Positions 36,337-45,635 of a DNA stretch of 64,000 nucleotides are shown here, piece after piece. The number at the start of each line of letters is the position of its first letter. Within the stretch, counting starts at the first letter, position 1. The notes under the pieces are model-generated. The model was given only the letters and a program-made list of their open reading frames with translations, was not told the DNA's origin and ran no database searches. Made by a program: the position numbers and the translations under genes. This DNA is from CAYOYK01 sp964408185 (GTDB lineage: Bacteria; Bacillota; Clostridia; Christensenellales; Aristaeellaceae). The stretch is taken from NCBI GenBank assembly GCA_964408185.1, contig CAYOYK010000002.1, positions 74,742 through 138,741 on the forward strand, in the 5' to 3' direction.

Positions 36337-36879
36337 TTGGATATCGGCAGTAAGCTGCGCGAGCTGCGCATACAGCGCAACCTGACGCAGGAGGAGCTTG
36401 CGGACCGCTGCGAGCTGACAAAGGGCTTTATATCGCAGGTGGAGCGCAACCTTGCCTCGCCCTCCATCGCCACGCTGATGGATCTGCTGGAATGCCTTGG
36501 CGTGACGCTTCAGGATTTCTTTACCGAGACCGTCGCGGAAAAGCTCGTGTTCTCCCCGGCGGACTGCTTTGTGAAAGAGGACAACGAGCAGCTGAACGGG
36601 CGCATTACTTGGCTCATCCCGGACGCGCAGAAGAACAGCATGGAGCCGATTCTGCTTGAGCTGCGCTCCGGCGGCAGCTCCCACGTCATTCCGCCGCATG
36701 AGGGCGAGGAGTTCGGCTATGTGCTCTCCGGCACGGTACGCATCTGCATAGGAAAAAAGCAGTTCGTTGCGCGCGCAGGCGACAGCTTCTGCCTGCACCC
36801 GGCGGCGACGCACTATCTCACCAACACGGGCAAGGCAAGCGCCAAGGTGCTGTGGATCTCCACACCCCCCAGCTTTTAG
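36337..36879 (+). CDS. XRE-family regulator with cupin domain (PuuR-like)
   Basis: Transcriptional regulator with an N-terminal helix-turn-helix ([19 protein letters not shown] then [11 protein letters not shown]) and a C-terminal cupin domain ([16 protein letters not shown]) that probably binds a small ligand. Start TTG 36337 gives the common N-terminus [18 protein letters not shown] is at 36319-36325. The longer frame to 36169 passes through the promoter. 180 aa. potA follows after 19 bases. Together with the polyamine transporter this is a typical polyamine-responsive arrangement, with the regulator as sensor. Confidence 0.92.
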   Translation: MDIGSKLRELRIQRNLTQEELADRCELTKGFISQVERNLASPSIATLMDLLECLGVTLQDFFTETVAEKLVFSPADCFVKEDNEQLNGRITWLIPDAQKNSMEPILLELRSGGSSHVIPPHEGEEFGYVLSGTVRICIGKKQFVARAGDSFCLHPAATHYLTNTGKASAKVLWISTPPSF

Positions 36880-36898
36880 ATTAAAGGAGTACGCAAGC

Positions 36899-37981
36899 AT
36901 GGTTGAGAGCACGCATTTGATCGACTTGCAAGGCATCAGCAAGGATTTTGACGGAACCACGGTGCTTGACAATATCAACCTGTACATTCGCAAAAAGGAG
37001 TTCGTTACGCTGCTTGGCCCCAGCGGCTGTGGCAAGACGACCACGCTGCGCATCATCGGCGGCTTTGAGGTGCCGTCTTCCGGCACGGTTTTGTTTGAGG
37101 GAAAGGATATCTCCGGCACGCCGCCCTATAAGCGCCGCGTGAATACCATCTTTCAAAAATACGCGCTGTTCCCCCATCTTACCGTGCGCGATAACATCGC
37201 CTTCGGCCTGAAAATCAAAAAAATGGCCAAGAACGAAATAAACCGACGCGTGGACCGCATGCTGGAGCTTGTCAATTTGCAGGGCTATGGCAAGCGCGGC
37301 GTGGACGCGCTTTCCGGCGGACAGCAGCAGCGCGTGGCCATCGCGCGCGCGCTGGTCAACGAGCCGGAGGTGCTGCTGCTGGACGAGCCCCTTGGCGCGC
37401 TCGACCTCAAGCTGCGCAAAGAGATGCAGCTTGAGCTCAAAAACATGCAGCAGCAGCTCGGCATCACCTTCCTGTATGTGACGCACGATCAGGAGGAGGC
37501 CCTCACCATGAGCGACACGGTAGTGGTGATGCGCGACGGGCATATCCTGCAAATCGGCGATCCCAAGCGTATCTACGACGAGCCTGCCAACGCCTTTGTG
37601 GCGGACTTTATCGGCGAAAGCAACATTCTGCACGGCACGATGATCCGCGACGAGCTGGTGCGCTTTGCGGGCTTCAATTTCCCGTGCGTGGACGCGGGCT
37701 TTGGCGAGGATGCGCCGGTGGACGTGGTGGTGCGGCCGGAGGATATCATGCTGGTCGGCGAGGATATCGGACAGATTACAGGCGTGGTGCAAAGCGTGCT
37801 GTTCAAAGGCGTACACTATGAAATGATGATCGATACGGGCGAAACGCTGTTTAAGGTGCACTCGACCGTTATGCAGCCGCAGGGCTCGCAGGTGGGGCTG
37901 AACATTGTGCCCTTCAATATCCATATTATGAAGCCGATGGCCGACTACGCAACCAACGAAGTAACGGAGGCGGCGCAATGA
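36899..37981 (+). CDS. potA: spermidine/putrescine ABC transporter ATP-binding protein
   Basis: ATPase of the PotABCD polyamine importer. Start ATG 36899 with AAAGGAG at 36883-36889. The 360-aa product has Walker [11 protein letters not shown], the Q-loop [12 protein letters not shown], the signature [15 protein letters not shown], Walker [13 protein letters not shown] and the switch His in [16 protein letters not shown]-terminal TOBE domain ([13 protein letters not shown]) is present. It overlaps potB in ATGA. Confidence 0.96.
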   Translation: MVESTHLIDLQGISKDFDGTTVLDNINLYIRKKEFVTLLGPSGCGKTTTLRIIGGFEVPSSGTVLFEGKDISGTPPYKRRVNTIFQKYALFPHLTVRDNIAFGLKIKKMAKNEINRRVDRMLELVNLQGYGKRGVDALSGGQQQRVAIARALVNEPEVLLLDEPLGALDLKLRKEMQLELKNMQQQLGITFLYVTHDQEEALTMSDTVVVMRDGHILQIGDPKRIYDEPANAFVADFIGESNILHGTMIRDELVRFAGFNFPCVDAGFGEDAPVDVVVRPEDIMLVGEDIGQITGVVQSVLFKGVHYEMMIDTGETLFKVHSTVMQPQGSQVGLNIVPFNIHIMKPMADYATNEVTEAAQ

Positions 37982-38967
37982 AGCAAAACCTCCAGCTCCC
38001 GCCATGGGCTTGGTGGGTGATCGGCGTTTTTCTGCTTGCCTTTCTGGCTCTGTGCGTGTATACCATCAAGCGCAACGGCGGCATGAAGCGCTCGTTTTTC
38101 TCATCGCCCTACTTGATTTGGATGATCCTTTTCACCATTGTGCCCTGCGTTTTGGTTGGCTACTATGCCTTTACGGATACGGCGGGACATTTCACGCTGA
38201 ACAACTTTATCAACTTCTGGGACAGCAACCACACCGTCAACCAGCAATATGAGGCAATGGGCGAGCAGTATGCCGGATTGATCCAGCGCGGCAGCGTGAA
38301 CATTGACGTGCTGATCTACTCGCTGTGGATGGCGGTGCTCTGCACGGCCATCAGCCTGCTGATCGGTTACCCCGCCGCGTACATCATGGCGGATCGGGAG
38401 CTGAAAATCGGCACAACCATTGTGGTGCTGTTTATTATCCCCATGTGGATGAACTTTCTGCTGCGCACGGTCGCGTGGGTCACGCTGCTGGAGGATAACG
38501 GGCTGATCAATACGGTGCTGCGAGCGATCGGCTTGCCGTCCGCGCAGCTGCTGTACAACGATCAGGCGGTTCTTCTGGGCATGGTGTACAATTTCCTTCC
38601 CTTTATGGTGTTCCCCATCTATACCTCGCTCAGCAAGATGGACATCCGTCTGGAGGAGGCCGCGCAGGATCTGGGCGCGAACAGCATGCAAACGTTTTTG
38701 CGCGTCAAGCTGCCGTTGAGTCTGCCGGGCGTGATCTCCGGCATTACCATGGTGTTTATGCCGTCCGTAACCACGTTTGCGCTGCCCAAGCTTCTGGGCG
38801 GCAGCAATACCATGATGTTTGGCGACCTGATTGAGAGCATGTTCCTGACGCAGAACGACTGGGGCGTCGGCAGCGCGCTCTCGCTGGTGATGATGGTGCT
38901 CATCCTGATCAGCCTTGGGATTTTGCGCAAGGCCGATCCTGAGGGCGAGGGAGGCGGAATTGTATGA
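37978..38967 (+). CDS. potB: polyamine ABC transporter permease PotB
   Basis: First membrane subunit of the polyamine importer. The 329-aa product has an N-terminal hydrophobic segment (about 13-28) before the canonical PotB start, then a large periplasm-facing loop and a permease domain. The EAA-type loop for PotA contact is [27 protein letters not shown] (key Glu-Ala-Ala then Gly). The N-terminal extra segment is unusual relative to typical PotB of about 280 aa. Both ends overlap neighbours in ATGA. Confidence 0.94.
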   Translation: MKQNLQLPPWAWWVIGVFLLAFLALCVYTIKRNGGMKRSFFSSPYLIWMILFTIVPCVLVGYYAFTDTAGHFTLNNFINFWDSNHTVNQQYEAMGEQYAGLIQRGSVNIDVLIYSLWMAVLCTAISLLIGYPAAYIMADRELKIGTTIVVLFIIPMWMNFLLRTVAWVTLLEDNGLINTVLRAIGLPSAQLLYNDQAVLLGMVYNFLPFMVFPIYTSLSKMDIRLEEAAQDLGANSMQTFLRVKLPLSLPGVISGITMVFMPSVTTFALPKLLGGSNTMMFGDLIESMFLTQNDWGVGSALSLVMMVLILISLGILRKADPEGEGGGIV

Positions 38968-39737
38968 GAAAAGCGATTAAGCGCGTGTATCTGGCGCTCA
39001 TCCTTGCGTTTTTGTACATCCCCATCGTCGTGCTGATCATTCAGTCCTTCAACGGCGGGAAGAGCCGCGCGCGGTGGGAGGGCTTCAGCTTTCGCTGGTA
39101 CGCGGAGCTGTTTCAAGATCCGGCGATCATGAAGGCGCTCCTGATCACGCTGACGATCGCAGTCATCGCCGCGATCGTCTCCACCCTGCTGGGCACGCTG
39201 GCCGCCATCGGCATTCACGCCATGAAAAAGCGCCCGCAGTCTTTTATGATGACGCTCACCAATTTGCCCATGACCATGCCGGACATCGTAATGGGCATCT
39301 CGCTGATGATCCTGTTTACGTTCTCCAAGATCGAGCGCGGCTTTGCAACCATGCTGCTGGCGCACATCACATTTGATACGCCCTACGTGATTCTGTCCGT
39401 GCTGCCCAAGCTGAAGCGGATGAACAAGCACACCTACGAGGCTGCGCTGGACTTGGGCGCGACGCCGAGCTACGCGCTGACCCATGTGATTCTGCCGGAG
39501 ATCAGCCAAGGCGTGGTTACGGGCGCGCTGCTTGCCTTTACGCTTTCGATCGACGATTTTGTCATCAGCTACTTTACCACCAGCCCCATGGTGCAAAACC
39601 TGTCCACGCTGATCTACTCCAAGGCGCGCATCGGGGTGGAGCCTACGCTGAACGCGCTGAGCGCGCTGATGTTCCTTGTGCTGCTGGCGCTGCTGCTGAT
39701 TGTCAACCGCCGCGCCTCCAATGCGGAGAAGGCCTGA
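38964..39737 (+). CDS. potC: polyamine ABC transporter permease PotC
   Basis: Second membrane subunit of the importer. The 257-aa product has about six membrane segments, and its EAA-type loop begins YEAALDLGATPSYAL and ends near LPEISQG. The block SIDDFVISYFT is characteristic of PotC. Start ATG 38964 overlaps the potB stop. potD lies 51 bases downstream. Confidence 0.96.
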   Translation: MRKAIKRVYLALILAFLYIPIVVLIIQSFNGGKSRARWEGFSFRWYAELFQDPAIMKALLITLTIAVIAAIVSTLLGTLAAIGIHAMKKRPQSFMMTLTNLPMTMPDIVMGISLMILFTFSKIERGFATMLLAHITFDTPYVILSVLPKLKRMNKHTYEAALDLGATPSYALTHVILPEISQGVVTGALLAFTLSIDDFVISYFTTSPMVQNLSTLIYSKARIGVEPTLNALSALMFLVLLALLLIVNRRASNAEKA

Positions 39738-39788
39738 TGCTCTGGGAATCCGCGCTTCGCGCGTGATGATATTGAGGGAGGAATTGCC

Positions 39789-40925
39789 ATGACCCGGAAA
39801 CTGATTTCTGTGCTCGCTCTGCTGCTATGCTTGACCATGACGCTGCTGTGCCTGTCCGGCTGCCAGTCGCCCGCGCAAACGCCCGATGAAACCACGCAGC
39901 CTGCGGAGAGCAACGCGTCCGCCGACGGCGCCGCCAAGTTCACTCCGGGCCAGAACGGCACCGTAACCGTGTACAACTGGGAGGACTACATCTCCCCGGA
40001 GGCCATTGCCCTGTTTGAGGCCGAAACGGGCATCGCCGTCAACATGACCAACTTTACCACCAACGAGGACATGATGGTGCAGGTGCGCAACTCCCCCTCC
40101 TCCTTCGACGTGGTGTTTCCCTCGGATTACTGCATTGAGCGGTTGATAGCGGAAGGCCTGCTGGAAGAAATCGACATGGACAACATCCCCAACATGAAAT
40201 ACATCGATCCCCAGTTTCATAACCCAAGCTACGATCCCGAAGGAAAGTACAGCGTGCCCTATATGGGAGGCACATTGGGCATTCTGTACAACAAGACCAT
40301 GGTGAGCGAGCCCGTTACCAGCTGGGGTGCGCTGTTTGATTCCCGGTACGCCGGGAAGGTATTCATGATGGACAGCATCCGCGATACCCTTGGCGTTGCG
40401 CTCAAGTACTTGGGCTATCCCATGAACAGCCGCGATCCGCTGGAGCTGAACGCTGCCAAGGACCTGCTGGTCAGCCAAAAGACCAGCGGCATTGTAAAGG
40501 CCTATACCTTTGACGACACCAAGGAGAAGATGCCCCTTGGCGAGGCCGCGCTGGCTGTGATTTACAGCGGCGACGCGCAATACGCGATTGATCTGAACCC
40601 GGATTTGGCCTATGTGGTACCGGATGAGGGCTCCAATATCTGGATGGACGCGATGGTCATCCCCAAGGGCGCAAAAAACAAGACGAACGCCGAGCTCTTT
40701 ATCAACTTTATGTGCCGCCCGGACATCGCCGCCTTGAACTGCGGCGAGATTTGGTACTCCACGCCCAATCTGGACGCCATCAAGCTGATGGGCGAAGAGT
40801 ACTCCGACAATCCCACCATGAATCCCCCCGCCGAGGTAATGGCCCGCTGCGAGTTCTTTGGCGACGTAAACGACGTAATCGCCATCTACAACACTATGTG
40901 GAACCAGATCAAGAGCGCGAAATAA
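39789..40925 (+). CDS. potD: polyamine-binding lipoprotein PotD
   Basis: Extracellular substrate-binding component, anchored to the membrane as a lipoprotein. The 378-aa product has a signal peptide ending in the lipobox LSGC (Cys26) and a disordered linker, then a periplasmic-binding fold beginning TVYNWEDYISPEAI. The conserved polyamine-pocket blocks are VVFPSDYCIERL, YSVPYMGGTLGILYNK and AALAVIYSGDAQYA. GGAGG precedes the start. A terminator follows. Confidence 0.95.
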   Translation: MTRKLISVLALLLCLTMTLLCLSGCQSPAQTPDETTQPAESNASADGAAKFTPGQNGTVTVYNWEDYISPEAIALFEAETGIAVNMTNFTTNEDMMVQVRNSPSSFDVVFPSDYCIERLIAEGLLEEIDMDNIPNMKYIDPQFHNPSYDPEGKYSVPYMGGTLGILYNKTMVSEPVTSWGALFDSRYAGKVFMMDSIRDTLGVALKYLGYPMNSRDPLELNAAKDLLVSQKTSGIVKAYTFDDTKEKMPLGEAALAVIYSGDAQYAIDLNPDLAYVVPDEGSNIWMDAMVIPKGAKNKTNAELFINFMCRPDIAALNCGEIWYSTPNLDAIKLMGEEYSDNPTMNPPAEVMARCEFFGDVNDVIAIYNTMWNQIKSAK

Positions 40926-40937
40926 AGGGATACAGCG

Positions 40938-40969
40938 AAGCGCCGCCCGATAATACGGGCGGCGCTTTT
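40938..40969 (+). terminator. terminator of the potABCD operon
   Basis: 12-bp stem AAGCGCCGCCCG (40938-40949) / CGGGCGGCGCTT (40956-40967), loop of 6 bases, ending in TT. Confidence 0.85.
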
Positions 40970-40981
40970 CAGTATCCGGCG

Positions 40982-41194
40982 TTACTGTATATCTGTCACC
41001 GTAAACCCGGCGTCTGCGATGGCCGCACGCAGGGTATCATCCTCCGCGTGACTGTCCAGCGTAACCAATACGCTTTTGGAAGCAAGATCGACCTCGGCAT
41101 ACTCTACCTGCGGCAGCCTCATCAGGGCGTGTTCAACGGCCGCCTTGCAATGGTTGCAATGCATATCCTCCACATGTAGGGTCTTTTGCTGCAT
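40982..41194 (-). CDS. CopZ-like heavy-metal-associated (HMA) protein
   Basis: 70-aa metallochaperone-like protein of the HMA fold (beta-alpha-beta-beta-alpha-beta). The metal site is DMHCNHCKAAVEHAL with the CxxC pair at residues 12-15, so Cu+ or a similar soft metal is likely. Start ATG 41194 is used because the rest of the frame upstream has no family similarity; GGAGG lies 11 bases before. No copper ATPase or CsoR-type regulator is adjacent. It stands alone between two + strand units. Confidence 0.9.
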   Translation of the reverse strand: MQQKTLHVEDMHCNHCKAAVEHALMRLPQVEYAEVDLASKSVLVTLDSHAEDDTLRAAIADAGFTVTDIQ

Positions 41195-41263
41195 CGATTG
41201 ACGCACCTCCTTATGGTTTGCCCTTGGTATGTTTCTCCGTCCGGCTCGCTTTATCCTTTGCCG

Positions 41264-41291
41264 AACGCAATGCAAAATATCGCATAGGATA
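41264..41291 (+). promoter_or_regulatory. possible mother-cell (sigma-K-like) promoter of the LysM gene
   Basis: CATAGGATA at 41283-41291 fits the -10 CATAnnnTA, with an AAC at 41264-41266 about 15-16 bp upstream as a -35. No good sigma-A alternative is seen. Confidence 0.35.
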
Positions 41292-41319
41292 GAGCGGGTG
41301 TACCAAAAGGAGGTTTCAT

Positions 41320-42129
41320 ATGGAAAGCAATACAATCGGTCGGATTTGCCCACGGGGAGCCAGCTACTATACATGGCAGAGCGGGGACGTGCCCATCAAC
41401 GTCGCCACGCAAAACGGAATTTCTCTGCCGGCATTGCAGGACGCAAACGAGGGGGTGGATTTGAGCGCGCTTACGACAGGCGATGTGATTTGCATTCCCT
41501 CACAGCAGCTTGGCTGCACGGGCGGCAGAAACTACGCCGTCCGCAGCGGGGATACGCTTACGTCCATCGCCGTCGGCTTCGGCGTGACCGCGGCGGATGT
41601 GATCGCGCGCAATCCCGGCCTGACCGCGAACAATCTGGTCGTCGGGCAGGTGCTATGCATCCCAAACGCATCGTCCAGCGGGAGCAGCGGCAACGGAAGC
41701 GGCAATGGCGGCAATAGCGGCAGCAACAATAGCGGCGGAAGCGGAAGCAACGGCGGCGGTAGCAATAACAACAGCAACACATGCCCGCCCAACTGCTTTA
41801 CCTGCCCAACCGGCTACAATACCGCCACGGTAAGGCAGGGCCAGACCTATTCCGACTTGCTGATTGAAAGCGACATGGCCTACAACGCCATGCAGACAAT
41901 CAATCCCACGCTGGGGCTGCAGCCGACGCTGGGGCAGGCGTACTGTGTGCCGCCGGGCGGCGCGCGCGGGTACTGCCGCACCGGGAGGCAGGCCTATCGC
42001 ATCGATCAGGACTTGTCGCTGAACGATCTGGCGACACGGCTGAATACAACGTCCGCACGGCTCCTCCGTCTCAATCCCACGCTGAAGCCCAGCGATTTTG
42101 TCGTCGGACAGGTGATTTGCGTGCCCTAA
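41320..42129 (+). CDS. four-LysM-domain protein
   Basis: 269-aa protein with four LysM-like domains at about residues 15-60, 70-115, 167-212 and 224-269, each ending in a G-x-x-x-C-x-P pattern (e.g. GQVLCIP, GQAYCVP). Domains 2 and 3 are joined by a Gly/Ser/Asn linker (116-152). There is no signal peptide or catalytic domain. LysM proteins without export signals are known as spore coat or assembly proteins (e.g. SafA). With the possible sporulation promoter and the spoIVF-like genes 3 kb away, a coat role is a reasonable inference. AAAGGAGG precedes the start. Confidence 0.85.
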   Translation: MESNTIGRICPRGASYYTWQSGDVPINVATQNGISLPALQDANEGVDLSALTTGDVICIPSQQLGCTGGRNYAVRSGDTLTSIAVGFGVTAADVIARNPGLTANNLVVGQVLCIPNASSSGSSGNGSGNGGNSGSNNSGGSGSNGGGSNNNSNTCPPNCFTCPTGYNTATVRQGQTYSDLLIESDMAYNAMQTINPTLGLQPTLGQAYCVPPGGARGYCRTGRQAYRIDQDLSLNDLATRLNTTSARLLRLNPTLKPSDFVVGQVICVP

Positions 42130-42197
42130 GGAAGGAGAACACGCGGCGAACCGCGAATAACCTCCACCGTTAAATCAGGATTGGAGGAACCCGTAGT

Positions 42198-42947
42198 ATG
42201 CCGCATAAACCGCTGGTCGCCATTTCCGGAAGCATTGATAAGGATGAGGGCCGCTGCTTCCTGTACGCAAGCTACTTTCAGGCGCTGCACGAGGTTGGGC
42301 TGGTTCCCGTGCTGCTATCGCCGTTTATGGGCGAGGACGACATGGCCGACCTGCTGCGCCATGCGGACGGACTGATGTTTGCGGGCGGAGACGACTTGAA
42401 TCCGACGCTGTATGGCGAGCCGCACGATTATCACATCGGGCAGCTGGAGCCGCTGCGCGACCAGTGCGAGTGCGCGCTCATCCGCATGGCCTATCAGCTG
42501 CAAACGCCCGTGCTGGGGATTTGCCGCGGGATCCAATCCATCAACGTGGCGCTGGGCGGCACGCTCTATCAGGACCTGCCTACCCAGTACCACGGTACCG
42601 CGGAAATGCCGAGCTATCTGCACTTTCAAACATTGCTGGGCAAGTATCCGAGCCACACCGTGCGCGCCGTGGAGAACACGCCGTTGGCCGATATCCTCCC
42701 GGCGGGCGATGTGAGGGTCAATTCGTTCCATCACCAAGCGGTCAAAGCGGTCGCGGAGCCGCTCAAGCCCTGCGCGTATGCCTCCGACGGCTTAACCGAG
42801 GCGGTGTACGCGCCGGGTTTGCCGTTCTTCATCGGCGTGCAATGGCACCCGGAGCGCATGTACCCGACCGACGCGGCCGCGCGGAGCGTCTTTGAGGCGT
42901 ATGCGGACGCATGCCGGGCGCGCATGAACGGACGGTGCGGCGCGTGA
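42198..42947 (+). CDS. class I glutamine amidotransferase, PuuD-like gamma-glutamyl-GABA hydrolase
   Basis: Cytoplasmic hydrolase of the peptidase C26 family, which in E. coli (PuuD) releases GABA from gamma-glutamyl-GABA in putrescine breakdown. The 249-aa product has the nucleophile in PVLGICRGIQSIN (Cys about 112), GGDDLNPTLYGEP, NSFHHQAV, and the His/Glu in VQWHPERM. TTGGAGG lies before the start. The polyamine importer is 1.3 kb upstream, but no PuuA, PuuB or PuuC is present, so the exact substrate is uncertain. The end overlaps the ChrA-type gene. Confidence 0.85.
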   Translation: MPHKPLVAISGSIDKDEGRCFLYASYFQALHEVGLVPVLLSPFMGEDDMADLLRHADGLMFAGGDDLNPTLYGEPHDYHIGQLEPLRDQCECALIRMAYQLQTPVLGICRGIQSINVALGGTLYQDLPTQYHGTAEMPSYLHFQTLLGKYPSHTVRAVENTPLADILPAGDVRVNSFHHQAVKAVAEPLKPCAYASDGLTEAVYAPGLPFFIGVQWHPERMYPTDAAARSVFEAYADACRARMNGRCGA

Positions 42948-43483
42948 AGGAGCTGCTGACGATATTTGCCTCGTTCTTTGTTATTGGCGGGATGACCTTC
43001 GGCGGCGGCTATGCCATGCTGCCCATGCTTACGCGGGAAATTGTGGAGCGTCATCACTGGGCCACGGAGGAGGAGTTGCTGGACTACTTTGCCATTGGGC
43101 AATGCACGCCGGGCGTTATTGCGGTGAATACGGCCACGTTTGTTGGGTACCGCCGCAAGGGCGTGCTGGGCGCTGCCTTTGCCACGCTGGGCGTTGTAAC
43201 GCCAAGCATCCTGATTATTCTGGCAATCGCCATGCTGCTGCAAAACTTTATAGAGCTGCAATGGATCGCGCACGCGTTCGCCGGCATCCGCATCGCGGTA
43301 TGCGCCCTGATCGCCGCGTCCGTGATCAAGCTGTGCAAAACCAACGTGCGCAGCGTGGTTAAAGCGCTGATCGCCGTTCTTGCCTTCTGCACGGTCGCCA
43401 TTTTTGGCTGGTCGCCCATATACATTACGGTTGCGGCCGCTGTGTTCGGCGTATTCTTTTATGGCAGGAGGAAAAGCGCATGA
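42944..43483 (+). CDS. chromate transporter (ChrA) family protein, half 1
   Basis: One half of a split ChrA-type anion transporter, about 179 aa with five to six hydrophobic segments. Start GTG 42944 overlaps the previous stop in GTGA. The N-terminal GGMTFGGGYAMLP and the GQCTPGVIAVNTATFVG block are typical of CHR domains. The next gene encodes the other half, as is usual for short-chain ChrA pairs. Transport of chromate itself is not established for such pairs in anaerobes. Confidence 0.92.
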   Translation: MKELLTIFASFFVIGGMTFGGGYAMLPMLTREIVERHHWATEEELLDYFAIGQCTPGVIAVNTATFVGYRRKGVLGAAFATLGVVTPSILIILAIAMLLQNFIELQWIAHAFAGIRIAVCALIAASVIKLCKTNVRSVVKALIAVLAFCTVAIFGWSPIYITVAAAVFGVFFYGRRKSA

Positions 43484-44040
43484 GCGAGCTGCTGACGCTG
43501 TGCTTTGAGTTTATGAAGGCCGGACTGTTCGCCATCGGCGGCGGCCTTGCCACGCTCCCCTATCTGATGCAGATGGCGACGGATCATCCCGCGTGGTTCA
43601 CGCTGGACGAGCTGATGAACATGATCGCCGTGTCCGAGTCCACGCCGGGCCCTATCGGCGTAAATATGTCCACGTTTGCGGGGTATACGGTGGGCGGCAT
43701 CCCCGGCGCGCTGCTCGCGACGTTTTCGCTGATTCTCCCCTCGTTTGTCATCATTCTGATCGTTGTGCGCATGCTGGACAAGTATCGGCAGAGCCGCCTT
43801 GTCAACGGCGCGATGGAGGCGCTGCACGCCGCGGTAACAGGCCTGATCGCGGCCGCGGGATACTCGGTGGTGGAGATTTCGCTGTTCAACCAAACGGAAG
43901 CAGGCCTGACGGTGCTGTGGATCCCTGTGGCGCTGTTCTGCTTTTTTCTGCTGCTCACCCAGCTTCCCACAACCAAAAAGCTACATCCGCTGCTGTATAT
44001 TGTGCTTGGAGGCGTGCTTGGCGTTGTGCTCAAGCTGTAA
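43480..44040 (+). CDS. chromate transporter (ChrA) family protein, half 2
   Basis: 186-aa partner of the preceding protein, with the CHR motifs FAIGGGLATLPYL and SESTPGPIGVNMSTFAGY. The start ATG overlaps the previous stop. Six hydrophobic segments suggest membrane insertion in the opposite orientation to half 1. A terminator follows at 44079. Confidence 0.92.
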   Translation: MSELLTLCFEFMKAGLFAIGGGLATLPYLMQMATDHPAWFTLDELMNMIAVSESTPGPIGVNMSTFAGYTVGGIPGALLATFSLILPSFVIILIVVRMLDKYRQSRLVNGAMEALHAAVTGLIAAAGYSVVEISLFNQTEAGLTVLWIPVALFCFFLLLTQLPTTKKLHPLLYIVLGGVLGVVLKL

Positions 44041-44078
44041 CCCCGGCAGCCTATACGCTGCATGCAATATGCCATGAG

Positions 44079-44106
44079 AGCCGCGCGGCAGTCGTCGCGC
44101 GGCTTT
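44079..44106 (+). terminator. terminator after the ChrA pair
   Basis: 9-bp stem AGCCGCGCG (44079-44087) / CGCGCGGCT (44096-44104), followed by TTATTCTTT. It lies between convergent genes and may serve both. Confidence 0.75.
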
Positions 44107-44953
44107 ATTCTTTGTCTGTTTGCGCCAGCAGCTCGCGCAGGAGCTCTCCCTCGTCCAGCATGCGCGCTTGCTGCGTCTCCTCGTTGACGATCAGCAGCAC
44201 CTGATAGCGCCCCGTATGCAGCTGACGCAGCCACGCGTGCTTTGGCGCGCTTTCGGAAACCGCCCGCGCCTGCACCCGTATGGTCTTTCCCGCCCGCAGC
44301 TTGTAGCTGGTATCCATCGCGTGCAGGAGCAGCCGCGAAATCTGCGTCGTGTACGCGCGATAGGCGCTGTAACAAAGGTATGGGCCGATGAACAAAAGCG
44401 ATAGATTGAGCGCGCCGTTTGCCGCGCAGTACACGGCCAGAGCCAGCAGCAGCCCGCCAATGATCACCGCGCCGCAGGCAAGGCACTTGGCCGCCTGCCT
44501 TTGATAGCGCCCCTTGCTGAACAGCGCGTAGACCATGCGTCCCCCGTCCAGAGGCAGCACGGGGAGCGCGTTGAGCAAAAACAAATCAAGGCTGTACCGT
44601 TCAAACGGAAGCAGCTCCGTGAGCTTCGGCGCAAAGCTCCATGGGAGCCAAAAGCACAGCAGGCTGCACAGAACGCCAGCCCCGGCGATCATCAGCTGCT
44701 GCGGGATCGACAGCCTTGCGTCCAGCTCCGCGCCGGCCACGCCGCCAAACGGCGTCAGTTCAATTTGCCCCAGCGATGCGCCGCACGCGCGTGCCGCCAG
44801 CACATGCGACAGCTCATGCAGCGCCAGCGCCGCACAGGCGGAGAGCGCCTCCGCCAGCCTTCCCGTCAGCAAGGCAAGCGCAAGCATGATCAGCCCGGCC
44901 GGGTGGATGCGAAATCCGAACGATCTCGGCTTCTTTTTGCTAATCGTTCGCAT
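44105..44953 (-). CDS. spoIVFB: SpoIVFB-like M50 intramembrane metalloprotease
   Basis: Site-2-protease family membrane enzyme of 282 aa. Start ATG 44953 (MRTISKKKPRS) lies inside the end of the upstream SpoIVFA-like gene; the longer frame to 45097 is not homologous. The zinc motif is HELSH in ALALHELSHVLAA, and the third metal ligand is the Asp of NALPVLPLDGGR. The C-terminal part matches the cystathionine-beta-synthase-like region of SpoIVFB. The pairing with a SpoIVFA-like gene supports a role in pro-sigma-K processing during sporulation. sigK itself is not in the window. Confidence 0.9.
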   Translation of the reverse strand: MRTISKKKPRSFGFRIHPAGLIMLALALLTGRLAEALSACAALALHELSHVLAARACGASLGQIELTPFGGVAGAELDARLSIPQQLMIAGAGVLCSLLCFWLPWSFAPKLTELLPFERYSLDLFLLNALPVLPLDGGRMVYALFSKGRYQRQAAKCLACGAVIIGGLLLALAVYCAANGALNLSLLFIGPYLCYSAYRAYTTQISRLLLHAMDTSYKLRAGKTIRVQARAVSESAPKHAWLRQLHTGRYQVLLIVNEETQQARMLDEGELLRELLAQTDKE

Positions 44954-45635
44954 TTGCCAGCCATTCCGTCGGGTCGATGGAGCGGCCGTCAAGGCGCATA
45001 TCAAAGACAAGCTCCGCTTCGTCCATGCGGCGGCCGATGACATCGCCCTCGTAGACCGCGTCGCCCTCTTCCACATAGCAGGCGGCCAGATTGCCATACA
45101 GCGTCTCCAGCCCGTCCTCGTGGCGGATACGCAAAATCAGCTCCTCATCCGGGCCGTGCGCGAGGCTCATCACCTCGCCCGCAAGCACCGCGTGCACCTC
45201 CGATACGCCGCCTCCGATGGACACGTACGGCTCCTGCCGGCTCCACGCATGAACGACCCGCCCCTGTACGGGCAGCGAAATATCCTGCGCGGCCTGCTCG
45301 CTCCACACGGTTCGGATTTCCTGCGGGAGAAGCTGATTGACAAACGTCAGCTTGCCAAGGCTTTCGTCCCATTCCAGCGTGACGGACTCCTGCAAGGCGG
45401 CATACGCGGCTTGCAGAGGCTCCTGCCCTACGTTCCGCGCCGCGATGACCAGCAGCAGCAGGCAGCCGGCAATGGCGATATTCCGTAGCAGTCTGTCAAA
45501 GAGCGTCACGCTTCGGTCAAAACGATCGGGCTTTGGATACGCGGTGGCCTTGGTCAGCGGAGGATTCTCCGGCGAATGGCTGATTTTGGATTCCGCGCGC
45601 ACAAACATGGAGCGCGTGGTGGTTTGCTTGCTCAA
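44940..45635 (-). CDS. spoIVFA: SpoIVFA-like M23-domain membrane protein
   Basis: Single-pass protein of about 231 aa with one membrane segment (about residues 50-67) and an extracytoplasmic M23/LytM-like domain (GRVVHAWSRQEPYVSIGGG ... LETLYGNL). The usual LytM zinc ligands (H-x3-D and H-x-H) are not seen, so it is probably a non-catalytic regulator like SpoIVFA. TTG 45635 is the best start: GAGGGGG lies 8 bases upstream. That site lies inside the 3' arm of the terminator of the previous gene. GTG 45644 and ATG 45608 are alternatives. Confidence 0.8.
   Translation of the reverse strand: MSKQTTTRSMFVRAESKISHSPENPPLTKATAYPKPDRFDRSVTLFDRLLRNIAIAGCLLLLVIAARNVGQEPLQAAYAALQESVTLEWDESLGKLTFVNQLLPQEIRTVWSEQAAQDISLPVQGRVVHAWSRQEPYVSIGGGVSEVHAVLAGEVMSLAHGPDEELILRIRHEDGLETLYGNLAACYVEEGDAVYEGDVIGRRMDEAELVFDMRLDGRSIDPTEWLANAND

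Noticed and set aside
41680..41785. simple-sequence repeat of GGC/AGC/AAC type as a possible CRISPR or satellite
   Set aside because: It encodes the Gly/Ser/Asn linker of the LysM protein and has no regular unit length or spacers.
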